From positions 2,417,001 through 2,481,000 of the forward strand of contig NZ_CP147518.1 in assembly GCF_037201965.1 (NCBI RefSeq): a DNA stretch of 64,000 nucleotides, in the 5' to 3' direction. A program made the translations under genes and the position numbers. How positions within the stretch are numbered: the stretch's first letter is position 1; every line of letters starts with the position of its first letter. This document shows, piece by piece, positions 17,845-26,792 of this stretch. Source of the stretch: Spirosoma sp. SC4-14. GTDB lineage: Bacteria; Bacteroidota; Bacteroidia; Cytophagales; Spirosomataceae. Below the pieces are notes generated by a model, which was not told where the DNA came from, ran no database searches, and worked only from the letters and a program-made list of their open reading frames with translations.

Positions 17845-17923
17845 CTTTCTTTTGTTTTGTAGTTGATCGGACGGTTTCAACCTCTAAAGTCCGCTTGTGG
17901 TTGTTGTTTACTTACCTGGTATT

Positions 17924-17998
17924 TGGTTTATGGTTTACGGTGGTGCTGCCTGCTGGCCTAGATCTCATTGAGGCAGCGCCACCGTAAACCATAAACCA
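17924..17998. repeat. 28-bp inverted repeat, one G-U-compatible mismatch, after the SusD stop codon
   Basis: Arms 17924-17951 and 17971-17998 pair at 27 of 28 positions around a 19-base loop. The one mismatch would form a G-U pair in RNA. The arms contain the near-tandem words GGTTTATGGTTTACGG. The repeat ends five bases from the SusD stop codon. There is no T-run. Confidence 0.85.
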
Positions 17999-18003
17999 TA
18001 CTC

Positions 18004-19380
18004 CTACTTATCCCACCAAACCGGCTGGTAGATGTCGTCAACTACGGTTGCGTTGAGGTTATAGTTGCGTTCATCCTGCGAAGTGGGCAACCGGACAGGA
18101 ATCGCTTTTTTCTGCGAATCCTGATTGGCCGTCAACTTGGGTAAGCTGGTCCGACGCCAATCATTGTAGCCTTCGGGCGATGTGAACAGAGCTACATATT
18201 TTTGGGTAATAATTTTTTCCAGCGAAATTGTTGTGGCCGTTTCGCTTGCTACTTTTTGTTTGAAATCGGCCGAAATCGGCGAACCCGTAATCCGGTTGAC
18301 TGAAGCGGCTACGGCTGTGTTGAACGCAACTGCAGCTTCGGCGGCTTTCCCAAGCCGTAGTTGAGCTTCGGCTTCAATAAATTTAGCTTCGGCATAGGTA
18401 GCAATGGGTGTGGGTGAATCGGCCGATGCAACGCCCGGCCCCGGATCAGACGCTGCCGAATTGTCAGACTCTTCGGGGGCTAATCCTGAGTAGCCACCTG
18501 CTTCATCTTTGTCTACCAGATAGGGTAATCGGGGGTCGGCGGTTGTTTTGAGATAATCGACAAAAAACTTGCCCATTTTAATGTAGCCCGCCCGGTTCGA
18601 TAGAAAATCGTACCATTGATTAAAACTACCGGCAATGTTATAGAAAACGGCATTCATATCGGGTTGGTCGGCCGAGACATGGCTGAGTGCGGCCAGTGCC
18701 TGTGTGGCACTACCCGACGGATCGACCTGACTTAGCCGGTTAGCATACCGTGCTTTAATGATGTAGGCTGCGTTGATCCAGGCAGTAACGTCCCCTTTAA
18801 AGATAATATCGTCGGCAGCGGGCAAAAACTGATTGGCCGACTGGGGCTGGCTTAAGTTACTTATAGCCTCATCGAGCAGTGCCTGAATACCTTTGATCAC
18901 ATCTTCCTGCTTGTCGTATTTGGGCTGAAAATTACCCTGCAAACCCATTGCGGCTTCGTTGTAGGGTACATCTCCCCAAAAGTCGGTAGCCATACCAAAG
19001 CTGAGAGCCATCAGAATTTTTGTCATCCCCGAATAATAAGGGTTCTGGTCGCCATATTTGTCCAGTAGTGTTCGGGCATTGATAAGGGTGCCATTGTAAA
19101 TGGTTCCCCACTCGTTTGTAATATCGGCTTCCGTGATGACATACTGTCCGAAGGTCTGATATTGAAACTGGTTGCCCGCAGCCTGCTGAGCCAGCACACT
19201 GCTAATACGGCCTAACTGCCCGCCATACGTAGCAAACGTCGACACTTCGGCACCCGACAGGAGAAGGGCTGCCGAGGCCGTTTCGGGAGAGTTTGGGTTG
19301 ACCCCATATTCATCGAACTGATTTTTGCAGGAGCTGGTAGCCAGCGCCATTGCCAGTGCTGCAAGGAGTATCTTTTTCAT
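18004..19380 (-). CDS. SusD/RagB-family nutrient-binding outer-membrane lipoprotein
   Basis: 458 residues. The lipoprotein signal MKKILLAALAMALATSSC gives a lipidated Cys18 followed by KNQFDEYGVNPN, typical of the SusD_2 branch. Helical TPR-like pairs carry the fold (GDVTAWINAAYIIKARYANRL, TYAEAKFIEAEAQLRLG, SPEGYNDWRRTSLPKL). SusD proteins sit on the outer membrane above SusC and deliver glycans or peptides to it. The gene follows susC with a 23-base gap, so the two are co-transcribed. No glycoside hydrolase or sensor gene is adjacent, so the ligand class cannot be deduced; SusD_2 members often go with peptide-type systems. Confidence 0.95.
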   Translation of the reverse strand: MKKILLAALAMALATSSCKNQFDEYGVNPNSPETASAALLLSGAEVSTFATYGGQLGRISSVLAQQAAGNQFQYQTFGQYVITEADITNEWGTIYNGTLINARTLLDKYGDQNPYYSGMTKILMALSFGMATDFWGDVPYNEAAMGLQGNFQPKYDKQEDVIKGIQALLDEAISNLSQPQSANQFLPAADDIIFKGDVTAWINAAYIIKARYANRLSQVDPSGSATQALAALSHVSADQPDMNAVFYNIAGSFNQWYDFLSNRAGYIKMGKFFVDYLKTTADPRLPYLVDKDEAGGYSGLAPEESDNSAASDPGPGVASADSPTPIATYAEAKFIEAEAQLRLGKAAEAAVAFNTAVAASVNRITGSPISADFKQKVASETATTISLEKIITQKYVALFTSPEGYNDWRRTSLPKLTANQDSQKKAIPVRLPTSQDERNYNLNATVVDDIYQPVWWDK

Positions 19381-19403
19381 AGCGAAATATCTTTGTGAGT
19401 GAG

Positions 19404-22400
19404 TTAGAAACCGAAGTTGATGCCGAAGATGTATGAGCGAGTACCGGGGTTATTGAAATAATCGAAACCCTGCAGGTTTGAACCTGCGCCCGTCAGGCTG
19501 GTTTCCGGATCGACACCTTTATAGTTGGTACTCAGGTACAGATTGCGGCTACTCAGCGATAGGTCGACGTAATCAACGTATTTCTTGAATTTGATTCGAT
19601 AGCTCAGGCTAACTTCGCGGAGCCGGAACCAGTTGACGGTTTCTACAAACTGTTCGGCTGCTCCACCATTATCGCCCAGATAACGACCAAAATAATTGAG
19701 GGCAGAAATGGCTGTGGTATTTGGCGTACCGTCGGCCATTACGCCAGGAATCACATAAGTATGTTCGCGGTCGGCCGATTCCTGAGTGCGGCCAAGGCGT
19801 TGGAGCCGGGCATAGGTACCGTTCCAGATGGCACCTCCATGACGAATGTCGATGAGGGCTGTTAAGGTAATGCCTTTGAAGGTAAACGTGTTGCGGAGGT
19901 TGCTGAGCCATTGCGGATACGGATTGCCAATGTTTTGCTGAGCACCTTGCAGTTGGGGCAATCCATTCGAGCCAATGATGAGCTGCCCTTTATCGTCGCG
20001 CTGCCATTTGGTGCCATATAAGACTCCTAATGGCTGACCAACAATGGCATAGCCACCAATGCCGTTGAAAGCCGATTCCAGACTTAGCTCCGTTACGCCT
20101 TCAGTCAGTTTAAGTACTTTGCTCCGGTTCATCGACCAGTTCAGGTTTATATCCCAGGAGAAAGCCGGGGTTTTTATGGCATTGATGCCGAGCATCACCT
20201 CAACGCCCCGGTTGCGCAATTGGCCCGAATTGGTGTAACTGGCCGTAAAACCCGATGCCGGTGCTGTTGGGCGTTGCAACAGAATATCGACGGTTGTCTG
20301 GTTATAAACCGTGACGTCGAGATCAATTTTATTTTGCAGAAACTTCACGTTCAGACCTGCTTCCAGGCCCTTCACACGCTCGGGTCGTAGGTTAGGCGAA
20401 CCTACCACCTGATTATAATAAGCAAAGCCATTTACACCTCCATATGGGAAAATAAGCCCGTTGGTAAACCCATCCGTAAACGACGGCTTACCAAAGTACG
20501 TACGGGTCCGATACGGAACCGGCGGAATGCCTGATTCGGCATAAGCCAGGCGTAGTTTGCCGAACGAGATAGGTGTATTTTTTAGAACGCTTTCCGTAAA
20601 TACCCACGATAGTGAAGCCGAGGGATAAAAGAAGTTGTTTTTCTGTGTGCGATCAAAAGTCGACGACCATTCATTGCGGCCAGTCAATGTCAGGTATAAC
20701 TGATTGGCATAATCGAAATCGGCCTGCCCAAAAACAGCGGTTGTTAGTCGGCGTGTACCCGTATTGGAGGCATATAGTTCGGCGGCATTGCCCAGATTGT
20801 AAAAATTCGGGATCGACAGATTGCGACCGCGAGCAAAGTTGTCGGTAAAATTGAACGAGGTAATATTATGGCCAGCCGTGTAGTTTACGCCGAATTTTTC
20901 ACTAAAACGGTGCTCTCCCCGTAGCAGCAGATCGGCATAAACATCGCGACTAACGACATTGTCGTAATTTACCTGGCCGTATGTTTGCTGGTTATCATCG
21001 CCGTTTGAACTGATAGCAAACACTTGCCGACGAGCATCCGAATAGGCATCGACGCCAATTTTATAGGTAAAATCCAGATGCGACGACCGGTGGTAGTTCA
21101 GGTATACGTTGCCCAACACGCGGTTGATATCGTCGGTAAATGGATTATTGTACGCCGTAAAAAATGGGTTGTCGTAGAACGCGTAGTAGTTACGATTGAA
21201 CCCATTTGGGTAGTGATAATCCCGCAAATCGTATGATGCCGGTGCCCGCAGAAGGCTTAGCATTACGCCAGCTACATTGCTGCCATTCTGGGCTTTTATC
21301 CCTCCCGATTTCATGTAGCTCACCGTACCACCAATCTTCAGATTATCGGTCATGTATGCATCGGCAGTCAGACGAATTGTATTTCGTTTGTAATCCGTAT
21401 TCGGTACTACTCCATTTTGAATCAGATTGCCAAACGAAATCCGGAAATTTGCCCGGTCGTTGCCACCCGTTAGTGCTACATTGGTCGTGTGCGAAACGGC
21501 TGTTTTGAAGAAATTACCCGTGTTGTCGAATGTTTGAAGCCCCGGCACGCTCGAAATTTTAGGTCCCCAGCTATTAGGCGTACCGGCAGCCAGGTCGTCG
21601 TCGGTGCCGAGTCGCTGATCGGGCCCTGCATCGGCTGTTTGGTAAACGCCATTCGCACCCTGGGCATATTCGGACTGTAGTTTGGGGAGTTTGTTTACCT
21701 GCGACAGTTCGAGCCGATAACTTACCGTTACGCCAATTCCTCGTTGGCTGCGCCCTTTTTTGGTTGTGTAAATGATTGCCCCATTACCGGCTCTGGCCCC
21801 ATAGAGTGCCGATGCCGCGGGGCCTTTCAGAATCGTTACGGAGGCAATATCGTCGGGGTTGAGGTCCAGAGCCCGGTTGGAGTTGTTAACGCCCTGTAGA
21901 TTCGGATTGAAGGGATAGTCGGCTGACGAAGAGGTGAATGTTTCGTTATTGATCGGTACGCCATCCACTACAATCAAAGGCTGTTGTTCGCCCGTAAAGG
22001 TTGACGGCCCTCGCAATACAATTTTGCTGGAGGCTCCCGGCGTACCGGCCGAACTGGTCACGATTACCCCCGCCGTTTTGGCTGCCAATCCCTGAATTAT
22101 GTTTGGCTCGCCCGAACGGGTAAGCACATCGCCCTGTAAATTCGATACCGAATAGCCTAACGTTCGTTTTTCGCGCTGAGAGCCCAGTGCCGTAACAACC
22201 ACTTCCTGCAATTGTTTCGTATCTGCTTTGAGAGCTACATTAATTGTCGACTTTGATCCGACCTTAATTTCCTGCGATTCAACACCGATAAAGCTATAAA
22301 TAAGGGTGGCATTGTCGGATACTGTAATCTGATAGTTACCGTCAGCATCTGTATTGGTGCCGCGCGTGGTTCCCTTAATCTGCACATTGGCTCCGGGCAG

Positions 22401-22508
22401 GGCTTTCCCGTCTTCGGCAGTTGTGACCTTACCTGTCACACTTCGTTCCTGCGCGTATGCACAGTGTAATGAGCCAATCATCACAAATAGGTAGAAGATA
22501 GTTTTCAT
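19404..22508 (-). CDS. SusC/RagA-family TonB-linked outer-membrane protein
   Basis: 1034 residues. I start at ATG 22506-22508, which opens a signal peptide (MKTIFYLFVMIGSLHCAYAQ); the longer frame to 22592 adds 28 non-signal residues. Domains in order are a carboxypeptidase-regulatory-like fold (about 22-100: SVTGKVTTAEDGKALPGANV, FIGVESQEIKVG), the SusC signature QLQEVVVTALGSQREKR, the plug (about 115-230, with IVVDGVPINNE and ASVTILKGPAASALYGARAG), and the beta-barrel ending in SYIFGINFGF. It imports a ligand with SusD (18004-19380) under TonB energy. A small secreted protein is encoded upstream at 22625-23026. I see no TAnnTTTG promoter in the 116-base gap, so it may be co-transcribed with that gene. 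Confidence 0.96.
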   Translation of the reverse strand: MKTIFYLFVMIGSLHCAYAQERSVTGKVTTAEDGKALPGANVQIKGTTRGTNTDADGNYQITVSDNATLIYSFIGVESQEIKVGSKSTINVALKADTKQLQEVVVTALGSQREKRTLGYSVSNLQGDVLTRSGEPNIIQGLAAKTAGVIVTSSAGTPGASSKIVLRGPSTFTGEQQPLIVVDGVPINNETFTSSSADYPFNPNLQGVNNSNRALDLNPDDIASVTILKGPAASALYGARAGNGAIIYTTKKGRSQRGIGVTVSYRLELSQVNKLPKLQSEYAQGANGVYQTADAGPDQRLGTDDDLAAGTPNSWGPKISSVPGLQTFDNTGNFFKTAVSHTTNVALTGGNDRANFRISFGNLIQNGVVPNTDYKRNTIRLTADAYMTDNLKIGGTVSYMKSGGIKAQNGSNVAGVMLSLLRAPASYDLRDYHYPNGFNRNYYAFYDNPFFTAYNNPFTDDINRVLGNVYLNYHRSSHLDFTYKIGVDAYSDARRQVFAISSNGDDNQQTYGQVNYDNVVSRDVYADLLLRGEHRFSEKFGVNYTAGHNITSFNFTDNFARGRNLSIPNFYNLGNAAELYASNTGTRRLTTAVFGQADFDYANQLYLTLTGRNEWSSTFDRTQKNNFFYPSASLSWVFTESVLKNTPISFGKLRLAYAESGIPPVPYRTRTYFGKPSFTDGFTNGLIFPYGGVNGFAYYNQVVGSPNLRPERVKGLEAGLNVKFLQNKIDLDVTVYNQTTVDILLQRPTAPASGFTASYTNSGQLRNRGVEVMLGINAIKTPAFSWDINLNWSMNRSKVLKLTEGVTELSLESAFNGIGGYAIVGQPLGVLYGTKWQRDDKGQLIIGSNGLPQLQGAQQNIGNPYPQWLSNLRNTFTFKGITLTALIDIRHGGAIWNGTYARLQRLGRTQESADREHTYVIPGVMADGTPNTTAISALNYFGRYLGDNGGAAEQFVETVNWFRLREVSLSYRIKFKKYVDYVDLSLSSRNLYLSTNYKGVDPETSLTGAGSNLQGFDYFNNPGTRSYIFGINFGF

Positions 22509-22624
22509 AGTTAAATCATGAAATTTAATTAAATAGACATATTTTGAACTGTTGATAGCCAGTTTAAATGCTTCAAACGTTTGTAGCACCAAAAGACTAA
22601 TTGACTAAGTAGAAGAGGAGTGGC

Positions 22625-23026
22625 TTACAGCGGGGTTATTGTCCGGGTAGGGTGGGCTGGTTTCGGGCTACTGATTTTTAGCGTTCGCACATCGGTGTCC
22701 AGACCATTTGAAATCGCTAATTGATACATGCCTTCAGCTAGTTCAGTCAGATTGATATTCAACCGTACCGTTGTGTCGAGTGGAGTCAGTATTTTCTCGA
22801 AAAAGGAGGCTCCATCGGCATCAGAAAGCTGTATTGATACCGTCCCTCCCAGTTGTTTGTCGATGTTAACGCGCAGAAAACGTCCATCTTTCGATACATA
22901 AGCGCCAGCATTGTAATGGGCAAGGCGAGTTAGCTGGGCTCGTTGTCGGGGCTGAGGTATTGGCGAAGCTGCTACCTGAAACTCAAGAAGCAGAGCGAAC
23001 AGAAAACAGGTAGAGAAAGATTTCAT
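22625..23026 (-). CDS. Small secreted protein, Ig-like fold suspected
   Basis: 133 residues from ATG 23024-23026. A signal peptide (about 1-20, ending QVAASP) is followed by a basic linker and a roughly 80-residue domain rich in beta strands: GAYVSKDGRFLRVNID, GTVSIQLSDADGASFF, TTVRLNINLTELAEGMYQLA, DTDVRTLKIS. The GMYQL...RTLKI ending resembles the beta-sandwich of Bacteroidota secreted domains such as DUF3244 or type IX sorting domains, but the lysine-rich end of a true sorting signal is missing. I do not recognise the family with confidence. It is 116 bases upstream of susC in the same direction. Confidence 0.7.
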   Translation of the reverse strand: MKSFSTCFLFALLLEFQVAASPIPQPRQRAQLTRLAHYNAGAYVSKDGRFLRVNIDKQLGGTVSIQLSDADGASFFEKILTPLDTTVRLNINLTELAEGMYQLAISNGLDTDVRTLKISSPKPAHPTRTITPL

Positions 23027-23243
23027 AACCGCACGTTGTTAGGTTCATTCGTTGTTGTGAGATACCGTTTGGGTCCGGTATCCCAAAGACGTGCGTACGT
23101 AGGAAAAGTAATTGTTTTGTGATGAACGGTTACTTTTCTGTATGAATGGCCTGGGAGATGGCCAGGCGGATTATTTGCGTATTGTTACGTAACCAGTTAG
23201 AGTGAATTGAATAAGTAATGATTGTAACTTGGAAACGAGTTTA

Positions 23244-23277
23244 TAAAAAAAGAAGCCAGTCGTTCCTGACTGGCTTC
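23244..23277 (-). terminator. Rho-independent terminator of lepA
   Basis: A perfect 10-bp stem GAAGCCAGTC / GACTGGCTTC (23252-23261 and 23268-23277) with a 6-base loop. Read leftward it is followed by eight T (A-run 23244-23251). It lies five bases past the lepA stop codon. Confidence 0.93.
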
Positions 23278-23282
23278 GGGAC

Positions 23283-25070
23283 TTAGTTTATTTTCAAAAC
23301 AGCCATAAAGGCTTCCTGCGGAATTTCTACATTGCCGACCTGCCGCATCCGTTTCTTTCCTTTTTTCTGTTTTTCGAGCAGTTTACGTTTCCGCGAAATA
23401 TCACCGCCATAGCACTTTGCCAACACGTCTTTGCGAAGTGCGCTTAGGGTCTCACGGGCAATGATTTTCTGACCGATAGCGGCCTGAATAGCTATTTCGA
23501 ACTGTTGGCGTGGAATTAATTCCCGAAGCTTCTCGCACAGTTTTTTACCCCATTCATACGATTTTGACCGGTGAACGATGGCCGATAACGCATCGACTTT
23601 ATCGCCGTTGAGCATCACATCCAGCTTCACCATGTCCGATTCGCGATTGTCCATAAACTCATAATCAAGCGAAGCATAACCACGGGAAATTGTTTTGAGT
23701 TTATCGAAAAAATCGAATACAACTTCTGCCAATGGCATCTCAAACTGGAGTTCAACCCGATCGGCAGTCAGGTAAACCTGATTTTTGAGAATACTTCGTT
23801 TGTCCATACACAAGCTCATGATTCCGCCAACGTATTCGGCCTTCGTAATGATCTGGGCTCTAATGAACGGTTCTTCAATGAAGTCGATCAGGTTTGGTTC
23901 GGGCATATCGGCTGGTGCCGATACCTGAATTTCCTGGCCTTTGGTTGTTAATACCTCAAACCGTACCGATGGTACGGTAGTGATGACAGTCATGTCGAAC
24001 TCACGTTCCAGTCGCTCCTGTACAATTTCCATGTGCAGCATTCCCAGGAAGCCACAACGGAACCCAAAGCCCAAAGCCGCCGATGTTTCGGGTTCCCAAA
24101 CCAGAGCAGCATCGTTGAGCTGAAGCTTTTCCATCGCATCACGCAAGTCTTCAAATTCGCTGGTTTCTACCGGATAGATACCGGCAAATACCATCGGTTT
24201 AACTTCTGAGAAGCCCTGAATGGCAGTTTTAGCCGGGTTGTCGATGGTTGTAACGGTATCGCCCACCTTTACTTCTTTAGCCACTTTAATACCTGATATC
24301 AGGTACCCTACATCGCCACATTCGATAACGTCTTTGGGCTCCTGGGTCAGACGTAGAGTTCCAATCTCATCGGCAAAATACTCTTTGCCGGTATTCATGA
24401 ATTTCACCTTGTCTCCCTTGCGAATGCGGCCGTTTTTAACCCGAAAAATAACTTCAATACCTCGGTAAGAGTTAAAATGTGAGTCGAAAATAAGGGCTTG
24501 CAGCGGAGCATCAGGGTCGCCTTTCGGTGGGGGAATCCGTTCGACGATGGCAGCCAGGATTTCGGGAACGCCGATTCCTTCTTTACCCGATGCCGGAATG
24601 ATGTCGTTACGGTCGCAGCCCAGCAGGTCGACCATCTCGTCTTTAATTTCTTCGGGCATAGCACCGGGCAGGTCAATCTTATTCAGCACAGGAATAATGA
24701 CCAGATCGTTGTTAAGTGCCAGATACAGGTTGGAGATTGTCTGTGCTTCGGTACCCTGTGAGGCATCAACGAGTAGGAGAGCACCCTCGCAGGCAGCAAT
24801 TGACCGCGATACTTCGTAGCTAAAATCGACGTGACCAGGCGTATCGATCAGATTTAGTGTATACAACTCGCCGTTGTACATATAATCCATTTGAATGGCA
24901 TGGCTCTTGATGGTAATACCCCGCTCGCGCTCCAGGTCCATGTCGTCGAGCAATTGGGCCTGCATATCGCGCGACCCTACAGTCTTGGTAAATTCTAATA
25001 ATCGGTCGGCTAAAGTGCTTTTGCCGTGATCGATATGGGCAATAATGCAAAAATTACGGATATGCTTCAC
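23283..25070 (-). CDS. lepA: Elongation factor 4 (LepA), ribosome back-translocase GTPase
   Basis: 595 residues, the usual length. The start is a GTG at 25068-25070, chosen because the family begins [19 protein letters not shown] at exactly this point. GTPase motifs are AHIDHGKST (about 11-19), DTPGH (about 79) and NKID (about 133). The C-terminal LepA-specific domain contains [35 protein letters not shown] and [24 protein letters not shown]. It binds stalled ribosomes and promotes back-translocation or biogenesis. It is monocistronic: the terminator at 23244-23277 follows, and the RNA gene upstream has its own terminator at 25153-25190. Confidence 0.98.
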   Translation of the reverse strand: MKHIRNFCIIAHIDHGKSTLADRLLEFTKTVGSRDMQAQLLDDMDLERERGITIKSHAIQMDYMYNGELYTLNLIDTPGHVDFSYEVSRSIAACEGALLLVDASQGTEAQTISNLYLALNNDLVIIPVLNKIDLPGAMPEEIKDEMVDLLGCDRNDIIPASGKEGIGVPEILAAIVERIPPPKGDPDAPLQALIFDSHFNSYRGIEVIFRVKNGRIRKGDKVKFMNTGKEYFADEIGTLRLTQEPKDVIECGDVGYLISGIKVAKEVKVGDTVTTIDNPAKTAIQGFSEVKPMVFAGIYPVETSEFEDLRDAMEKLQLNDAALVWEPETSAALGFGFRCGFLGMLHMEIVQERLEREFDMTVITTVPSVRFEVLTTKGQEIQVSAPADMPEPNLIDFIEEPFIRAQIITKAEYVGGIMSLCMDKRSILKNQVYLTADRVELQFEMPLAEVVFDFFDKLKTISRGYASLDYEFMDNRESDMVKLDVMLNGDKVDALSAIVHRSKSYEWGKKLCEKLRELIPRQQFEIAIQAAIGQKIIARETLSALRKDVLAKCYGGDISRKRKLLEKQKKGKKRMRQVGNVEIPQEAFMAVLKIN

Positions 25071-25152
25071 GTTATAAAACGGAGGAGTCTATACTTAGAA
25101 ACCACAAAAATAGGTAAAAAAGTCCGCGTTTGAATCAACTATAAGTGGCTAT

Positions 25153-25190
25153 AAAAAAACAAACGCCGGTCTCATCGCGGAGCCGGCGTG
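25153..25190 (-). terminator. Terminator of the tRNA-like RNA
   Basis: The stem ACGCCGG / CCGGCGT (25163-25169 and 25183-25189) extends by CTC/GAG across one bulged base. Read leftward it is followed by a T-rich tract (A-rich 25153-25163). It lies about 38 bases beyond the 3' end of the tRNA-like fold and 80 bases before lepA. Confidence 0.85.
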
Positions 25191-25227
25191 TTCAATTACA
25201 CTTCATCAACAAACTAAAAACCAAATG

Positions 25228-25386
25228 CTGTAGGAGGGGGACTCGAACCGCCCACGGTGCAGTTAGCCACAGTACAACTCTGGTGGTCAACCCCAGTCGC
25301 CCTTGCGGGCGGCATTATGCTGCGTTTATCCCTTATCACCACCCCCGAGACAGGAGGGCACGTCTGCCAATTTCGACATCCTACAG
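25228..25386 (-). ncRNA. tRNA-Leu-like RNA with an extremely long variable region
   Basis: Read leftward from 25386. An 8-bp acceptor-like stem CTGTAGGA / TCCTACAG (25379-25386 with 25228-25235) closes the molecule. Inside it are a class II, leucine-type D-arm (GTCGAAATTGGCAGACG), an anticodon-like arm CCCTC-CTGTCTC-GGGGG with U33 and triplet GUC, and a T-loop TTCGAGT (25241-25247). Between anticodon stem and T-arm lie roughly 85-90 bases instead of the usual 4-20. They hold a CGCCC-GCAA-GGGCG hairpin and a 9-bp stem GTTGACCAC / GTGGCTAAC with one mismatch. Deviations from a working tRNA are a bulged C in the T-stem, a U-U at D-stem position 10-25, U at position 37 and no encoded CCA. A consensus promoter (25446-25476) and a terminator flank it, so it is very probably transcribed. 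It could be an anomalous tRNA, a tRNA-derived regulatory RNA or an expressed tRNA relic. Confidence 0.6.
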
Positions 25387-25445
25387 TGTGAGGAAAAGTT
25401 ATCAAGAAGATCGGCGTGTGACCCCGCTCGATCAACTTGACAATG

Positions 25446-25476
25446 CAAAGGTAATAGAGGGCCTTAATTGTTGCAA
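25446..25476 (-). promoter_or_regulatory. Bacteroidota consensus promoter for the tRNA-like RNA
   Basis: Read leftward: TTG at 25476-25474, a 20-base spacer, TACCTTTG at 25453-25446. This matches the -33 TTG / -7 TAnnTTTG consensus of the Bacteroidota primary sigma factor. The start point would fall near 25438, giving a leader of about 50 bases before the acceptor-like stem. Confidence 0.8.
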
Positions 25477-25524
25477 ATTTTACATAAAAATTTCTTAAAA
25501 TTTACAAATCAGTCAAAAAAAAGG

Positions 25525-25532
25525 TATTTTTG
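25525..25532 (+). promoter_or_regulatory. Possible -7 element for the Lrp-family gene
   Basis: TATTTTTG fits TAnnTTTG, 28 bases before the ATG at 25560. The -33 position reads TTT rather than TTG, so support is partial. Confidence 0.4.
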
Positions 25533-25559
25533 TTGATCTTTATCAAATACAAACTAGAA

Positions 25560-26042
25560 ATGACCGAGAAAAATTTAGAAATTGATAATACGGATCTAAA
25601 AATTCTCAGTTTGCTGATGCAGGATGCCAACATGCCTTATACCGAAATCGGGAAACGTATTTTTGTTTCGGGGGGCACAGTGCATGTTCGCATGAATAAA
25701 ATGAAACAGATGGGGATTGTGCGTGGCTCACAGTTGGTGATTGATCATACAAAGCTCGGGTGGGACATTAGCGCTTTTCTGGGGATTTATCTGGATAAAA
25801 GCTCGCTCTACAGCGAAGTTTCCGAACAGCTTGAAAAAATTCCGGAGGTCGTCAATATTCATTATACGACTGGTATCTATAGCATTTTTGCTAAAATTGT
25901 CTGCCGCGACACGCAGCACCTGCGGGAAGTTCTACACGATAAGATTCAGAAAGTCTCTGGTATCCAGCGGACCGAAACCTTTATTTCGCTGGAAGAGAGC
26001 GTCAATCGATCCATTCCGTTTAGCGAAGGAAAGGGGGTGTAG
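25560..26042 (+). CDS. Lrp/AsnC-family transcriptional regulator
   Basis: 160 residues from the ATG at 25560; an upstream extension is hydrophobic and unlike the family. The N-terminal winged helix-turn-helix (about 4-60) reads LEIDNTDLKILSLLMQDANM, YTEIGKRIFVSGGTVHVRMN and KMKQMGIVRG. The C-terminal RAM/ligand domain (about 70-145) reads FLGIYLDKSS, VVNIHYTTGIYSIFAKIVCR and VSGIQRTETFISLEESV. These proteins form dimers to octamers and respond to amino acids or related metabolites. It is divergent from the tRNA-like RNA, with about 60 bases between their promoters. The stop codon lies inside the left arm of the inverted repeat at 26035-26104. Confidence 0.93.
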   Translation: MTEKNLEIDNTDLKILSLLMQDANMPYTEIGKRIFVSGGTVHVRMNKMKQMGIVRGSQLVIDHTKLGWDISAFLGIYLDKSSLYSEVSEQLEKIPEVVNIHYTTGIYSIFAKIVCRDTQHLREVLHDKIQKVSGIQRTETFISLEESVNRSIPFSEGKGV

Positions 26043-26104
26043 GGCTTCGCGCAGGGAGGGCGTGGCTGTACTGTACAATCCTCCGTGCCCCAAGCCCTAC
26101 ACCC
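26035..26104. repeat. Inverted repeat whose left arm contains the Lrp stop codon
   Basis: Outer arms 26035-26047 and 26092-26104 pair perfectly over 13 bp (GGGTGTAGGGCTT). Pairing continues inward with interruptions for about 13 more positions (GCA, GGAGG). The stop codon TAG (26040-26042) is part of the stem. There is no T-run after it. Confidence 0.75.
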
Positions 26105-26158
26105 TTGTGAACCCTAAACCGCTTCTGGTTTGTTATAGCGAACATTAACTTGAATTTC

Positions 26159-26698
26159 ATGCAACCTACAATTCATGCAACCACAGTGGTTGGTATCCGG
26201 CATAATGGCCAAGTCGCGCTAGGGGCCGATGGGCAGGCTACCATGGGCAACACCGTTGCCAAAAGTAATGTACGGAAAGTACGCGTTCTGATGGGTGGAA
26301 AAATTCTCGCGGGTTTTGCCGGTTCTACGGCCGATGCCTTTACACTGATCGAGCGTTTTGAAGAAAAACTAAACGCCTATGGTGGTAACCTTAAACGGGC
26401 AGCAATCGAGCTGGCCAAAGACTGGCGTACAGATCGTTATTTGCGAAAACTGGAGGCTATGCTCATTGTGGCGTCAAAAGACGATTTATTGATTATATCC
26501 GGTACGGGCGATGTGATTGAACCTGATAGTGAAATTGCGGCAATCGGATCGGGGGGCGTATATGCCCAGTCGGCAGCGGTAGCGTTGAAAAAACACGCCC
26601 CTTCACTTTCGGCCGAAGAAATGGTGCGCGAGAGCCTGCATATTGCTGCCGATGTCTGCATCTATACCAATCATAATTTGGTAGTGGAAACGTTATAA
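26159..26698 (+). CDS. hslV: ATP-dependent protease subunit HslV (ClpQ)
   Basis: 179 residues from ATG 26159 (a TTG nine bases upstream is in frame but unlikely). The sequence opens with a seven-residue propeptide (MQPTIHA) and then [20 protein letters not shown]. Thr8 would become the N-terminal nucleophile after processing, comparable to the short propeptide of Bacillus CodW/ClpQ. Other family blocks are [37 protein letters not shown] and [15 protein letters not shown]. It assembles into a double hexamer capped by the HslU ATPase to degrade misfolded proteins. hslU is not adjacent here, so the two genes are separated in this genome. Confidence 0.96.
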   Translation: MQPTIHATTVVGIRHNGQVALGADGQATMGNTVAKSNVRKVRVLMGGKILAGFAGSTADAFTLIERFEEKLNAYGGNLKRAAIELAKDWRTDRYLRKLEAMLIVASKDDLLIISGTGDVIEPDSEIAAIGSGGVYAQSAAVALKKHAPSLSAEEMVRESLHIAADVCIYTNHNLVVETL

Positions 26699-26700
26699 GG

Positions 26701-26760
26701 AAATAAGACAGATCGTTCTGATACCCTCCGGACCGGGGCTAGGTTTGCTTATTTCTTTTT
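26701..26760 (+). terminator. Possible terminator of hslV
   Basis: AAATAAG at 26701-26707 pairs with CTTATTT at 26748-26754, with an inner GC-rich CCCTCCGGACCGGGG region, and the right arm runs into a T-tract. It begins two bases after the hslV stop codon. The stem is long-range and AT-rich, so confidence is moderate. Confidence 0.5.
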
Positions 26761-26761
26761 T

Positions 26762-26769
26762 TATATTTG
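26762..26769 (+). promoter_or_regulatory. Possible -7 element for the sensor kinase gene
   Basis: TATATTTG fits TAnnTTTG, 24 bases before the ATG at 26793, directly after the T-tract of the putative hslV terminator. No TTG at the right -33 distance was found. Confidence 0.35.
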
Positions 26770-26792
26770 CGAGATACTGTTTTTCCGACGTT

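Noticed and set aside
19404..22592. Longer SusC start at 22592
   Set aside because: It would place 28 polar residues before an otherwise perfect signal peptide.
25228..25386. tmRNA, RNase P RNA or a group I intron inside tRNA-Leu
   Set aside because: No tag-peptide reading frame ending in Ala-Ala, no RNase P core sequence, and the extra segment is far too short for a group I intron and lies after, not within, the anticodon loop.
25214..25435. A 73-codon frame and a shorter one starting at an ATG inside the tRNA-like RNA
   Set aside because: The residues have no protein-like pattern, and the frame follows the acceptor, anticodon and T-arm halves of an RNA fold; coding is incidental.
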